Origin: Pratylenchus scribneri
Taxonomy: Eukaryota; Nematoda; Chromadorea; Rhabditida; Pratylenchidae
Assembly (NCBI GenBank): GCA_030063045.1
Contig: JAQSEB010000131.1
Location: forward strand, 62,001 to 126,000
Length of the DNA: 64,000 nt
Direction of reading: 5' to 3'
In this document: positions 32,411 through 44,197 of the stretch, in pieces
Layout of the letters: each line of letters opens with the position of its first letter
Position numbering within the stretch: position 1 is the first letter of the stretch
The notes under the pieces: model-generated
Seen by the model: only the letters and a program-made list of their open reading frames with translations
Databases searched by the model: none
What the model was told of the DNA's origin: nothing
Translations under genes and position numbers: made by a program

Positions 32411-33758
32411 AAACCTGTCTAATTGGTTTAAAAAATCATGGTCAGATGCAGCATAGCATGTTTATAATTTAAATTGTCCTGAATTTTTACATAATTTTTT
32501 ATTTTTTAAAAATTTACAAATATAATAAACCTATTAAAATTAGTCAATGTTATTTTAGTATATCAATGAATTAATTAATAATTAATACGAATGTGATTGA
32601 AAAAAATAAAAAATTTTACAGTAAAAATATATAGAATAAATAAAAAGTTGAATGTTAAAATTTATTTAAAAAAAGTATTTTTGCTTTTAATCAATATTTT
32701 TCGAAACCATTAACCATATAAATAATTTTAAATTTATTAGTAATTAGATATCATTTGATATTACAATTCATATATCAATAATCAATTTAATATTAAAAAA
32801 AGGTGAAAATATTTGTTTTCCTAATTGAGAAATAAATTATTGAATGATATTATATGGATAAATAAAACATTTAAAATAACGAGCAAATATAAAAATTTAT
32901 AAATTTTAAAATGCTATAAAATTTCGATAAATGCTTTTGGAAATTTTTGTAATATAAGCAAATTTCTAAGATATCTTTCATTTTATTAATAACTTTTTTT
33001 TCTGAATATATAATGTTGATAGAAAATTTTATTTATTAATATTTTAATTATATCAAAAAAAATTAAATTTTTTGCCATTTACTCAATTTTCAAAGGCTGA
33101 TCTACTATATTGAATTGTTTTCAAATGAAATTATTGAAATAAAATATTTCCTTATTAAATAATAATTAATTAAACAATGGATCATCCGTAAGGACCTAAA
33201 TAATATTGGAAAAATTAAGATTAAAAGAATTGAAATATAAATTAATATAAAATTTATTATTTTAAAAAATTTGATGTATTAAAAGTATTAATAAATTTTT
33301 TTACATATAAAATATGACGTACATAATTTTAATTATATAAAATAAAAAAAAATAAAAATAGATAATTTCTGAGTTAAAGTGAAAGGGCAATTTTTTATAG
33401 ACTTTGTTTAATCAAAATAAATCTAAATGTATTTTTTTTTACCTGAAAATTTTCAATAGAATGAACGAACTTGTGAAAGATTTTTAAAATAGTTTAAATT
33501 TAAAAAAATTTATAATATAAATGATAAAATTTATAATATCTTTAAGAAAAAACAAATCTAAAGATAAGATCAATATTAATCATTATATAATTATTTTATT
33601 AAATCTTATAAGAATATGAAACAAAAGAATTTTGCAACACAATACATAACATACAAAATGAATTCAATCGGATTATCTTTTATTATAATTAAGAATGAAA
33701 TTGCCGAAATGTTGTTATTATTTAAGGGCGAAAAATGAAACCATTTTTTTGTAGTTAA

Positions 33759-33968
33759 ATCTTTTTAATTTTAATAACTAAAGTTTATCAAAAAATTTTT
33801 AAAAGAATAAGAGAAAATATAAATGGTGATGACTTTATACATAAATGTTCTAAATCCTGTGGTATAAAATATAAAATGAAAATAAATTTATATTTAAATA
33901 AATCAATACTTAGAAAAAAGTTTCGTGATTGGTTTGGTCCTCTATACACGAATGAAAGTAAAATTTAA
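33759..33968 (+). CDS. 69-codon open frame, unknown basic protein fragment
   Basis: Open from after TAA to TAA with no ATG near the start, so an exon if real. The peptide has KVYQKIFKRIRENINGDDF, then HKCSKSCG (two Cys) and KKFRDWFGPLYTNESKI. The composition is varied and the length unusual for this AT content. The next island (33910-34167) is open for 85 codons on minus, overlapping the end. No family is recognised. Confidence 0.35.
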   Translation: MFLILITKVYQKIFKRIRENINGDDFIHKCSKSCGIKYKMKINLYLNKSILRKKFRDWFGPLYTNESKI

Positions 33969-34167
33969 AAAATATTAAAAAAAATTTAAAAAATATTAAA
34001 TAAAAAAATATAGTTTGATGAAAAAATAGTGCAAAACCATTTCTAGTCACATAATTTTTAAAAATAAAATATAAATCACAAAAAATAAATTGACTGTTAT
34101 ATTCAACACTCCTTCTAGCAGCATTCCTACCGAGGGATTTAAAATAATTTTTAACGCATGTTGTCAA
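33910..34167 (-). CDS. 85-codon open frame, unknown
   Basis: Frame on minus starting at TTG. The first 55 residues (VKNYFKSLGRNAARRSVEYN, then FIFKNYVTRNGFALFFHQ) are balanced and sit in the GC-raised part. The remainder is Phe/Ile filler, so the credible exon is about 34000-34167. A plus frame in the same place is also open. Function is unknown. Confidence 0.3.
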   Translation of the reverse strand: MTTCVKNYFKSLGRNAARRSVEYNSQFIFCDLYFIFKNYVTRNGFALFFHQTIFFYLIFFKFFLIFFKFYFHSCIEDQTNHETFF

Positions 34168-35341
34168 AAATAATATTAACTAAATTTAAACATCCCTACC
34201 CTAGTGCCTCAAAGAAGGGAAAATTCTTACTTTAGAATTTTCCAATAAATATTAAAAGAATTAAAATTAATATAAAACAAGCTTTATGGGTTAAGTCAAT
34301 TTATTTGTAGATAATAAGGCCATTTATAATTAAGAAATATTTTCATAAAAAAAATTAAATTTATAAAGGAAGAAATTGTATTTTTAATTAAAATACAGAA
34401 AAATAATATTGTTATATTTAATAGAAAATAACATTAATATTTATAAATAAAAATTATAAACAAATATTAATTGTGAAAATTTTTTATGATAAATTTTTTA
34501 AAAGATTAAAAATAAGAAAATATCGAAAAAATTTGATAGATATTATGTGTTTTACTTTTTTAAAATTTATTGCAATTTTTCTGATGCAAAAGTATTCTGA
34601 AATAATTAAATTTATGTAATAAAAAATAATTAATTTAAATAACTGAGTTTTAGTGGCGGAAATTAAATGTTAAGTAAAAGTTCATAAACCTTTGATGAGA
34701 AAATAATATTATTAATATTATAATAAATAGATTTACAATTTTCTGTCATTGTTTTGTTTCATCTCTTTAAATCTCCAAACTTTTTATCTACTAAAAATAA
34801 ATTGTTGAAAATTTTGAACTAATTTTTGAATCAGAGGAAAATACATCATTTAAAATTATCTGCAAAGAATAGAATAAAATAAATAAATTATAATTTTTAA
34901 ATATAATAAAAAATTTTTCTAGATTAAAAGCAATTCTTTTAATAAAAAAACAATTTTTAAAATTGAATGAAAAAAGAATGGATTTTGATGCAATATTTAC
35001 AAGATTTTATTAATAATTTAATTTAGCATTGAGAAAAAAATAGACAAAAAAATAAATCTAAAAAAATATTCCCTCTATATTTCTAGCAAATATATAATAT
35101 GAAAAGGCAAGTGAACAAAATTTAAAAAAAAAATGGTGAATCGTAGAAATATAAATTTTAAAGTGAATAATAAAACATTTTTTATTTTTTTCGTAAAATT
35201 TAATATTTAAAAAAAGGAAAATTAAATTAAAATTAAGATTATAAATTTTTAATAATGTAGTAATTTTATTTCCAAAAAAAATTATGTAAAAAATTAAAAA
35301 AATTTTTCTAAAAATTGATAATTTTTTAAAATACTTATTTA

Positions 35342-35520
35342 ATTGATTTAGTAAAGTATCGGATCAATCCAAGAGAAGCCAAAATATGTTGAAAACCCAC
35401 TTTAACCAATTGGTAAATTGATATACCGTTTCGTGATAATGGAAATGCAGCAAGTGCCTTCAATCTTATACTGGTTTCGCTTCAAGACATATCGTCAGAC
35501 TTCAAATCTCTCAGAGAACA
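35342..35520 (+). CDS. GC-raised island, probable exon or gene relic
   Basis: An AG at 35350-35351 precedes VSDQSKRSQNMLKTHFNQL, which ends at a consensus TTG|GTAAAT donor (35412/35413). The sequence beyond is also coding-like in another frame (NGNAASAFNLILVSLQDISS, then SLREQIFKI), suggesting either a 38-nt intron to an atgcag acceptor or an old frameshift. A third frame is interrupted only by TAA. The island is real as a composition feature; the gene model is not settled. Confidence 0.35.
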
Positions 35521-37892
35521 AATTTTTAAAATATTAAATAATAAATATAATTAAAAATTATAAACCTATATTATAAAGAAAAAACGAAAAAAAATATCGG
35601 GATTAGAAATGATTGTATAGTAATTATGAATTAAATAGAAAAGAATAATTTTTAATTAAATGATTATATATTAAATTAAAAATACATTTTATAATTAAAA
35701 TAAAATTTAAATGTAGAAAAAAAAATAAAATAAAAGATATATAAAAAAAATATAATATTTTGTATATTTTATGAGCATTGAACCTTAATGCCTGAAGAAA
35801 AATATTTGCATTATTTACAAAATACAATAAATTTCATTTTAAAAGAATAAATAAATTCTATAATAAAGATCAAAAAAATAATTTAATTGCAAAAAAGAAA
35901 AACGATTTATGAGTAAAAATAAATGTGAAATTGTGCCCGAGAATTTTTCACTATAGTAGAATTAAACGATGTATAATATAATATCCAAAAACTTAAGTAA
36001 ATAGAAAAAATTTTTTATACTTATATTGAATTTATTACCATATTAAAATAATACCATATTAAAATAATAATCTTCAAAAAATAACATTTAGAAAAATAAA
36101 AATTGGACATATTTTAATTTAAAAATTTTATGAAAATAAACCAATTTCCGTAAATATTAACAAAATTAATAATTATTATTTATTATTTGAAGTTTTATTT
36201 TTAAATTAGATTAGAATAAATATTTCTAAATAGCTTATATTGAATTTATTGTAGAAAGTTGAAAGTAAATATTATAATCAACAAATATATTAAATAATCT
36301 AAATTAAATTTTATATAATTTAAAATAAATATATTAGACAATATATCGAAAATCAAATAAGAAATTGTGAGAATTTTCACTCTATTAATTTATGAGACTA
36401 TATATAATTTTTAAAAAAATTTTAAAAAAATAAAAATTAAAAGGAATATAGAATAATAGATTAATTAATAATAACACAATGTAAATTAAAGGGAAATATA
36501 CAATTTTTTCCTTCATGTAAAAGGTTAAAAATCAAATTACGAAAAATTGAATATTTATTACAATATTTATAAAAATTTGACAAAAAATTATAAAGAAAAT
36601 TTCATTTTAATTTTTTTTAATACAAATTAATCTAAATAAAATGCCCAGTTAATAAATGGGCACTACGGAATCCAGCCACAGATATGAGGTTTTTAAAATA
36701 AAAGTAATTCCCAATTAAATATTCGGAATAAAAAATGCCATATTTTAGAAGATATTTTGCATATATGATTGAGGTAATTTTTAATAATTAATTTAATTTA
36801 AAAAAAAATAAAAAATGGTTTATACCGACCAGGCTTTTTTAATTTTATAATTTAATAATAATTACATATACGTATTAAAATAATATAATATAATAATATA
36901 ATAAATTGCCCATCACAATCTTTTTGCAATATTATGCTAAATTGGATATATTTTTGCAAATAAAATATTAACTGAGCAAAAAATTGTCCTATAAATATTT
37001 ATATCTATCAAAAATTTAATATATCTTTATAAGAAAAACAAGATAAAACTCTCTCTATCATATTCTGTGTAAAATTCGGTGTGATTTGCACAAAAAAACT
37101 TTAAAAAACAATTTAAAATACTAGGAATCTTAAAGAATTGCAATCTATGATCATGTTGATATTGACAATCATAAAATTTAAAGTAAAATATAAAAAAATT
37201 GATCTAATTAAATTACACAAAAATTCGAGGAGAATACTTCATTAATTTGACCAATTTTCATCAAATAAACATAGCAATAAATTCAATTCTTTTTAACATA
37301 TACCATAAATTTTTTCCATATCAAAATTTAGCTAAAATAAGGTATAGAACTACAAAAAAAAGGAATAAAAATTTAAATTGTAGATAAATATATAAAATTA
37401 AATAAAAATTATGACGTTGAAAATATATTAATTGAATCTAATTTATAAAATTTATACAATGGCTACAAGAAAAATATAATTTATTTATGCTCATCAGAAA
37501 ATTAGAGGAATAATTTTAAAAAATAATAAATTAAAATTTTATTCTATTATATTAAATAATAAACTTTTACTTCAAAAGATTTTTATTATGATATTATATG
37601 GATGAAATAGAAAAGATGCCATGAATAAAATGTAATAAAAATAAAAAAATTATTTAAAAAATTTAATTATAAAAATTCAAATTAAATATTTTAAAATATT
37701 AATTAATATCTGTTAAATAAAGAGTTTCCGCAAAATGAATCCATAAGCGTTATGTTTTTTAAAATTTGATGAAGACTATTAAATGTAGAAACATATTATT
37801 TTATTTTATTTTAATTTTAATAGATTTTACAAATACCTTGATATATGTTAATATGACTAAATCGATATGGGCAACATTAAAAATTATTACAA

Positions 37893-38073
37893 ATGGTTGA
37901 ATCATTGAAAGAATTAAATTTTTTGAATGTTAAATTTTGCCCTGCTAATTTGTAATAATTTCTAATAATATGAAATGCATATATTTGTATTTATTAGATT
38001 CATTTTAATTTTTAAATGGTTGGTTAAGGACATAAAAATAATGAAATTTTTTGTTGAAACGATGTATAAATAA
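37893..38073 (+). CDS. candidate two-exon gene with a 46-nt intron
   Basis: ATG at 37893 opens MVESLKELNFLNVKFCPAN. The exon stops after AATTT at a GT donor (37952, GTAATA). The intron 37952-37997 is 46 nt, very AT-rich, and ends tttgtatttattag. Exon 2 continues in phase (split Leu codon) as FILIFKWLVKDIKIMKFFVE and ends in TAA at 38071. The intron length is typical of nematodes. A further plus frame (38159-38284) repeats an (I/L)LFKW word and may be another exon. The 44-residue product is not recognised. This is one of the better gene models, yet still short enough to be chance. Confidence 0.38.
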
Positions 38074-38158
38074 AATAAGATGAAACAGAAAATTCAGTAA
38101 AGGAATTGAATAAAAATAAATTATAAGATTCCAAAATATGATTAAAATTATGTGATAG

Positions 38159-38284
38159 AGAATAATTGAAAAGAATTCCAAAATTAACATTTTATTTAAA
38201 TGGAGTTTTGCGTATGATTTTATCGATGATAATTTGAATTATAAATTTATAAAGAAGATTTGTCGAATTGAAAATGAGAAATAA
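38159..38284 (+). CDS. exon-like open frame, 41 residues
   Basis: Open after a gtgatag acceptor-like site for 41 codons. The core is ILFKWSFAYDFIDDNLNYKF, then KKICRIENEK and TAA. It shares ILFKW with the preceding candidate exon. A 136-nt intron from a TTG|GTTAAG donor at 38022/38023 would join it in phase 0. Confidence 0.33.
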   Translation, partial: RIIEKNSKINILFKWSFAYDFIDDNLNYKFIKKICRIENEK

Positions 38285-38343
38285 TGCAAAAAATTTTTTA
38301 AGTGATATAAAAAAGAAAAAATTTATTTTGCTTATAGAAATAA

Positions 38344-38699
38344 ATTCCATTGAGAAATACCGTTGAAAGAATTCTCATAATTCGAATAAATTTTTGTATG
38401 AAAAAATATAGCTTTAACAAATACCGATATTTGATAAAAGATAATACAAATAGATATAAAAATTTAATATTAATATTTATATAATTTTACAAATAATTGA
38501 CAATAGAAATTTTTAATCTTATTTTATTAGCTAAGAAAACAACCAAAATTAGGATTTAAATTTTTGATTACATTAAAAAATAAAATCATAAAAAATGAAT
38601 ATTATAACTGAATATGTCGAAAGTTTTTACAATACGGCTATTAAAAAATATCAAGTAGATGGTTTTTCTACTAATGACTACAAAAGATTGAGCCTTTAA
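38344..38699 (+). CDS. two short open frames, 46 and 34 codons
   Basis: First frame 38344-38484, 46 codons (NTVERILIIRINFCMKKYSF), following a ttgcttatag acceptor-like site. Second frame 38595-38699, a complete 34-codon ATG ORF (MNIITEYVESFYNTAIKKYQ, then GFSTNDYKRLSL). They are in different frames and I found no phase-consistent intron between them. The second is GC-raised and balanced. Function is unknown. Confidence 0.3.
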
Positions 38700-39077
38700 A
38701 ATATGAATATGTATTTGAAAATAAATTATTATTAATAAATTAAAAAATGTAAAATCTTATGTTTAGAAAAAAAAGAAAGTAAAATAAAAATTTGATAAAA
38801 AACTGAAAATATTTTATTGAATAAATAAATTTTTATAAGAAAAATTAAACTATTTTGAATTTTTTCTTAAAATTAAAAATGCGATTTTTTAAAAACATTG
38901 TTTTAAAGAAATGACAGAAATTAATTATGTATTTTTATGTATCAAATTATCATTAATAATTACAATATTAATTTGCTATCAAAAACATAATGATTAAATA
39001 AATATGTCAAATTAATTTTTTCTAAAATTTTTTCCTATATTATTAAATATAAATTTCAAAATTTTATGTAATACTAG

Positions 39078-39185
39078 TGTATATCTTATTATCAAAAAAT
39101 ATTATTACCTGAAAGGTACCGAGGAAAAATAATTGCCCAGTGCGGAAAATTTTCTCACTTGAGGAATTTTATTATTTTTATTTAA
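39078..39185 (+). CDS. candidate exon, 35 residues
   Basis: After an atactag acceptor the frame reads YYQKILLPERYRGKIIAQCG, then KFSHLRNF and TAA. It is clearly GC-raised over 39105-39165. Function is not recognised. Another plus-strand island follows at 39733-39816 (NRFRDGLYFLAKEEMK). Confidence 0.33.
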   Translation, partial: CISYYQKILLPERYRGKIIAQCGKFSHLRNFIIFI

Positions 39186-39366
39186 TTTGTATTAAAAAGA
39201 TATAGCAATAAAATTACAATACCAGAAAACTCATTTTTATTATTTAAAAAATTTCTCAAATAAATTATCCTTTTAAAAATTTTATTAAATAAAAAAAATA
39301 GTTTTAAGATGCTTTGCATATTATTATAGAATTTTTCATAAAATTTAACAAATATAAAATATCTAA

Positions 39367-39624
39367 ATTATATATTATGAGAATATTTTAATAATAAAGA
39401 ATACAATTGGATATATTGAATTATTTAAATTGAATTTTATTATCATATTTATAGGTGAATTATTTACAATTAAAGAGACATTAATATTTTGGAAATCTAA
39501 AAATACATATATAAAAATATCATATTGTAAATATATATGCATACATTATTTTTTATCTAAATTTGATAATTTGAATTTTAGAAAAAAAAAGATGTTAATT
39601 ATTTATAAAAAATTGATCAATTAA
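39367..39624 (+). CDS. 85-codon open frame, longest in the AT-rich part
   Basis: Open for 85 codons between TAA codons. A good acceptor (tatcatatttatag at 39453-39454) lies inside, so the credible exon may be 39455-39624 (GELFTIKETLIFWKSKNTYI at the start, then YCKYICIHYFLSKFDNLNFR). Long open frames are rare at this AT content, but one or two of this length are expected by chance. No domain is recognised. Confidence 0.38.
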   Translation: MIYYENILIIKNTIGYIELFKLNFIIIFIGELFTIKETLIFWKSKNTYIKISYCKYICIHYFLSKFDNLNFRKKKMLIIYKKLIN

Positions 39625-39816
39625 ATATTATTAAATTATTAAAAATCATTGATGTCAATTAAGAAGAAATGTATATTAAAATAATTTAAATAAAATATAT
39701 TTATCATATTAAGTTTGAAATTAAATCTGTAAAAAAATTACTTAAAATTAGAAAATTTCAATTTTAACCGATTTCGAGACGGCCTATATTTTTTGGCAAA
39801 AGAAGAAATGAAATAG

Positions 39817-42800
39817 AATAAAGCTTAATAAAATATCTGTATATTTTTCATAATAATTAAAATATATTTCTATTCAATAAATAAGGAGAAGAAAATGAAC
39901 AAAATAATATTATTTTAAGATAATCAAAATTATTTAAATTTTAATGATTTATTTAAAAATTTAAAAATGAAAATTTTATTTATTTTTAAATTATTTTTTA
40001 TCCATCAGACGAATTAAACAATAAAATTTAGAAATAATTTGGATTTAATGAAATTTGAAAAATTTCATGAAATAATTAAAAATGACGATATGTAGAATAA
40101 ATTATATATATTTTATATAAATATATTTATTTTAATAAGGAAAATTAATTTTGATTATATATTACAGACATAATCTCATTTCTATATTTCCTATTTCCCA
40201 AACAACATATTACATGGACCGGAAATTTCCATAAAATTCCGGCTTGTCTAAATTAGCAAAAAAAAATATAAAAATTTGACGAAATCAAAATTTGAAAATA
40301 TTATAAAAATTTTTAGAAAAGAATTATATATTTATAGTTTCCATAATTTAAAATAGGATAAAATTTAGAAAAAAAATAAAGAATAAGACAAAATAATATA
40401 AATTAAATTAGAAATATCAATGTAATTGATAGATAATCGTTATCAATGTATTTTTTATTATTAAAGCATAAAAAATAATGAAAATAGAATAAAATAGAAT
40501 AAAACAGAATAATATCAACTAATTTATTTATAAATTAAAAAAATAAATATTTTTATATTAATTAATTCATAAAGAAATTATTAATTTTTAATAGAAATAA
40601 ATAAAATTGAATTATTTTAATATGAATTACAGTAAAATAAATAAATATTGAAATTAAATAAAAAATTTTTATGAATAATATAGAATAAATTATCAATTTT
40701 AATGAAAATCGTTATTGATTTTAAATATATTAAAAGAAAAAACCTTATGTAGAAAAAAAAATTTTAAAACAAAATATTTATTCTTAAAATTGGAGAATAT
40801 ATTTTTCTCAGAAAGGAAGGGAATTCATCTGTTATATCGATAACAATGGAACTGAAAATAAACTTCCTTACGTGATGGATAAAGGGTTGTTTTTTTCCAT
40901 GAAATTAATAAAAAAATTAAAATTTATTTTCTAAAATTATTTGGTAAAATTTTGAAATAAAAAATTATAATAATATTCGGTTAATTTTGAATAATAAATG
41001 AGAAAAAGATTAAAATATGATTTAGCAAAAAATAAAATTTAATAGAAAAATACGAATATCCGAAATTTTAATAAAAATATTTTATTTCGAAGAAAAGAAA
41101 GATGGCTAATGTTTATAAAATAAAACCAAGTAATTGTTTTATATAATAATTGATATAAAAATTATTTAAAATAAAAATAAAGGAAAAAGAAAAATTTTTA
41201 ATTCAATATCTATAAAAATCTAAAATAAATATAATTTATATTTTATGCAAAATGATAAAAAACAATGGATTAAAAAAAGGGATATAATTAAAATATAATC
41301 GATAATTTAAATTATTATGAAGAAATTTAAAATAAAATAATTAATTCTACTATATTTTCATAAATAAAAAAAATATTCTTAATGGTAATTATTAGAGATG
41401 ATAAAATTATAATTATTATATAGAAGAATTCTCAAACTATAAAAGCAATTCTAAATTTTTATTCATAAATTTATATTTTAAACGCATGGGAAGCGTTTAG
41501 AAAAAAAACATATTTAATCATCTAAATCACTATATTCCAAAAATAATATGTTTGAAATATTCATTTAATTTAAGATAATTATTTTATATAAAAAATAATA
41601 TAAGAAATATTAGAAATTTGAAATTAATTTTTATTAAATTTTTTGGAAATAGTAAAATAGAAAAGAATCATAAAATATTACAAAAATAATGAAAAATTCT
41701 TCAATCAAAATTTCACAAGCCGTTTGTGTTAGTGAATCAATTTTTTATGTTACAATTAAAGAGATTTTCACAATAACTCAATAATTATGACAATGGGAAA
41801 TATAAAAATTAATAAAATAGAGGTTAACAACTTTGGAATTTTTAATAAAATTTATTATATTTGAAATTTTCTAAGGAAATAATCGTGAGTAATTTTTAAA
41901 TCAATAGAATTATCAATTAGAAAATATTACATCTTATTGGAAATTTTATGTGTAAGCCACACTAATATTCAAAGGGAAAAATAAAAAATGGGGGCTATAA
42001 AATAGGTATTGTAATTAAAATAAAAATCCATTCACATTCAAAAAAAAATTATTTTGAAATTTATTTTAAATTAAATCATTTTAAAATTTACTAAAAATAT
42101 TTTTAATCATACTAATTAATGAAAATTTTAAATAAATAATGAAAAATATTTTAAATGAATAATATGTAATGATATTATGAAAAATGAAAATATTTAAATT
42201 ACGAAAGGCTTTTTATCAAAAAATTATAAAGCATCAAGGAAAATGATTACTTGACTTGGAATTTATAAGAAAGAAAAAATAGCGAAACGAAAAAGTAAAG
42301 TGAAATTAAATAAAATTAAAATGAAATTATACTAATAAAATATTATACTATTGTATATTTTGGCAGAAGATTAAATAAAAATAATTTGTAAAAATATTAT
42401 TTTAAAAAATATATCCATATTTATTCAAATCATCAAATAAATCTATAAAAAAATATAAAATTTTAATTTTTAATTGTATTCGGATTTGACATAAAATATG
42501 AAAATTTAAAAATAGGAAGTTTATTCAAAATTATATTTAAATCAAATTAATGAGAAATAAAATAAAAAATACTCCGTAAATTACAGAATGAAAAAATAAA
42601 TCATGTTGAATATTTGAAATATAAATCATTATAAATTAATTTACTTTTTATTATTTCCAGATAATCTACTTCAAAAATAATAAATTAATAATTAAAGAAA
42701 AAGAGGAAAATGTAAATTTGAGTAAATGTTATTATGATTTTTAAAGTTAAATTTAATGATAAAAATTTTTATATGATAATCGAATATTTAATTTTATATT

Positions 42801-43264
42801 AATATTATTTAAAATACTGAATTTTTAAAATTAATTCTGTTGTCTTTAATACAATTTTGATAACAATAAAAAAATAAATTTAAGTTTATTTTAATTAAAT
42901 AACTTCAATATTTGCAGTAATTAAATTATAAGAAATGAAAAATGAATCAAATTAATTTGAAAAAATTATAGTATAAAAATTTGAATTTCCTTAAAATATG
43001 GATGTTTAGAAATATTAAAATTAGATATCTTTGATTATCAAATTAAATATTTATTTATATTTAATACTTTTTTTGACGAAAATAGAAAAATTTTAATTAT
43101 CATAATAAAAGTTAATTATAAATAATTAGAAGAAATATTATTTAAAAATTAAAAAAAATGTAAATAAAATGAATCCAAAGATAACAACAAAATTGCAATA
43201 AATTAAAATTACTTGATAATTAAAAAATTCATTTAGAGGGAATTAATTTAATATTAAATAATAA
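39817..43264. other. AT-rich stretch with exon-like islands
   Basis: Islands: 40168-40256 (open after gattatatattacag, with PKQHITWTGNFHKIPACLN), 41102-41146, 41689-41784 (ATG, ...SQAVCVSESIFYVTIKEIF), 41787-41864, 41889-41984 (ILLEILCVSHTNIQREK), 42184-42246 and 42255-42335. A small hairpin AAACGC/GCGTTT is near 41481-41500. Otherwise A/T filler. Confidence 0.5.
40812..40934 (+). CDS. candidate terminal exon, 40 residues
   Basis: One of the cleanest exon starts in the window. A polypyrimidine acceptor (atatatttttctcag) is followed in phase 0 by KGREFICYIDNNGTENKLPY, VMDKGLFFSMK and an open frame to TAA, 40 codons in all. The first 80 bp are GC-raised. The two other frames close early. Function is unknown; no upstream exon was identified. 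Confidence 0.42.
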   Translation, partial: KGREFICYIDNNGTENKLPYVMDKGLFFSMKLIKKLKFIF

Positions 43265-43396
43265 AAAATTAAAATACGAAATAAAAATTTTAAAGACATA
43301 AATTATTTCTGTTTTAAATACATTTATCAAAGCATCATATATTTTATTGTACTAAGCAGAAAATTCCCTAGCCTAATTAATTCTTTTCCAAAATAA
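43265..43396 (+). CDS. short open frame, 43 residues
   Basis: Open between TAA codons for 43 codons, ending ...YFIVLSRKFPSLINSFPK. The C-terminal part is GC-raised. No ATG near the start and no clear acceptor. It lies 190 bp before the larger island at 43.59 kb on the same strand. Confidence 0.25.
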   Translation, partial: KIKIRNKNFKDINYFCFKYIYQSIIYFIVLSRKFPSLINSFPK

Positions 43397-43587
43397 TTAA
43401 TAATAATAGAAAAATTAAGTTATAAATCAATATTAATGAAAAATTGAAAATTGTTTAATTTTAGTATTCGAATACGATAAAAATACTAATTTAAGTTTCA
43501 GAATAAATTTTAATGTAATTTTACAAATTATTTATTTAATCGAATTATTTTAATTTATTAACAAAAACCACAAAATTGAATTAATGC

Positions 43588-43996
43588 CAGGAGAAAACCA
43601 TCCATAAGAGAGAATTTATTGTTACACGCAGGCATTTGGAAATTGAGAAGCATGTAAAGAAGCTATTCGATCAAGTAAAATTTTACCTTCCACTTGCCAT
43701 GGGCAAGCCCAAATATACTAAAGAGTAAGAAAATTTTTTGCTCATGGCAAAATGTTGATGAATCCAACAATGCATACACGACAACGGTCATTATCAAGCA
43801 AATTTTCATTGAGCAAATCATGTTTGAAAAGGCATCAAAAATCGAAGCATCATACATCATCGAAAAATACAGAATTGATGGCCTCTGTGAATGTGCAAAG
43901 TCGACTAGTTTATTAAAAATAAAATTAAAAAAAAACAAAAGTATCATTTTTATATTTTGTGATAAAGTTTCACTAATTAAGAATTTAATTAAATAA
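43588..43996 (+). pseudogene. frame-broken gene fragment
   Basis: The longest GC-raised coding-like island outside the mobile elements (about 43580-43920). One plus frame reads KREFIVTRRHLEIEKHVKKL, LFDQVKFYLP to a TAA at about 43729. A second plus frame is open for 100 codons from 43694 (KIFCSWQNVDESNNAYTTTV, IIKQIFIEQIMFEKASKIEA, EKYRIDGLCECAKSTSLL). The switch between frames near 43660-43700 suggests a one-base indel. Alternatively, GA|GTAAGA at 43727/43728 is a good donor. The minus strand is open as well. Family not recognised, though the sequence clearly looks protein-derived. Confidence 0.42.
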
Positions 43997-44062
43997 AATA
44001 TATAAAAATTTAAGTTTTAAAATTTTTATAATCCACTTGACAATGTGCTAATAAAAAATTAA

Positions 44063-44197
44063 CTAATTAATTTTAATCATTTTTATAAGATGATCTATTA
44101 CAAAACGGGCATATTTGGTTGTCAACAACAAAATGATTACATAAATTGGATGATTTTTAAAACAAAAGATCTTATAATATTCGAAGGAATTAAATGA
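44063..44197 (+). CDS. open frame, 44 codons, downstream of the 43.6-kb fragment
   Basis: Contains an ATG at 44090 giving 35 codons (MIYYKTGIFGCQQQNDYINW, then KTKDLIIFEGIK) to TGA. It is in the same reading frame as the 43694-43996 frame, separated by about 70 bp with TAA codons only, so it may be the continuation of that broken gene. Function is unknown. Confidence 0.33.
   Translation, partial: LINFNHFYKMIYYKTGIFGCQQQNDYINWMIFKTKDLIIFEGIK

Larger units (their letters stand above)
32411..37880. other. AT-rich stretch with exon-like islands
   Basis: Beyond the candidates listed, islands occur at 33658-33738 (ATG, MNSIGLSFIIIKNEIAEMLL), 34158-34235 (ATG, ...KFKHPYPSASKKGKFLL), around 35791 on minus (ALRFNAHKIYKI after a tttttcttcag acceptor), 36636-36701, 36735-36773 (ATG, MPYFRRYFAYMIE, ending at a consensus GAG|GTAATT donor), 36903-36971, 37117-37245 and 37707-37769. 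No recognised domains. The rest is A/T filler. Confidence 0.5.
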
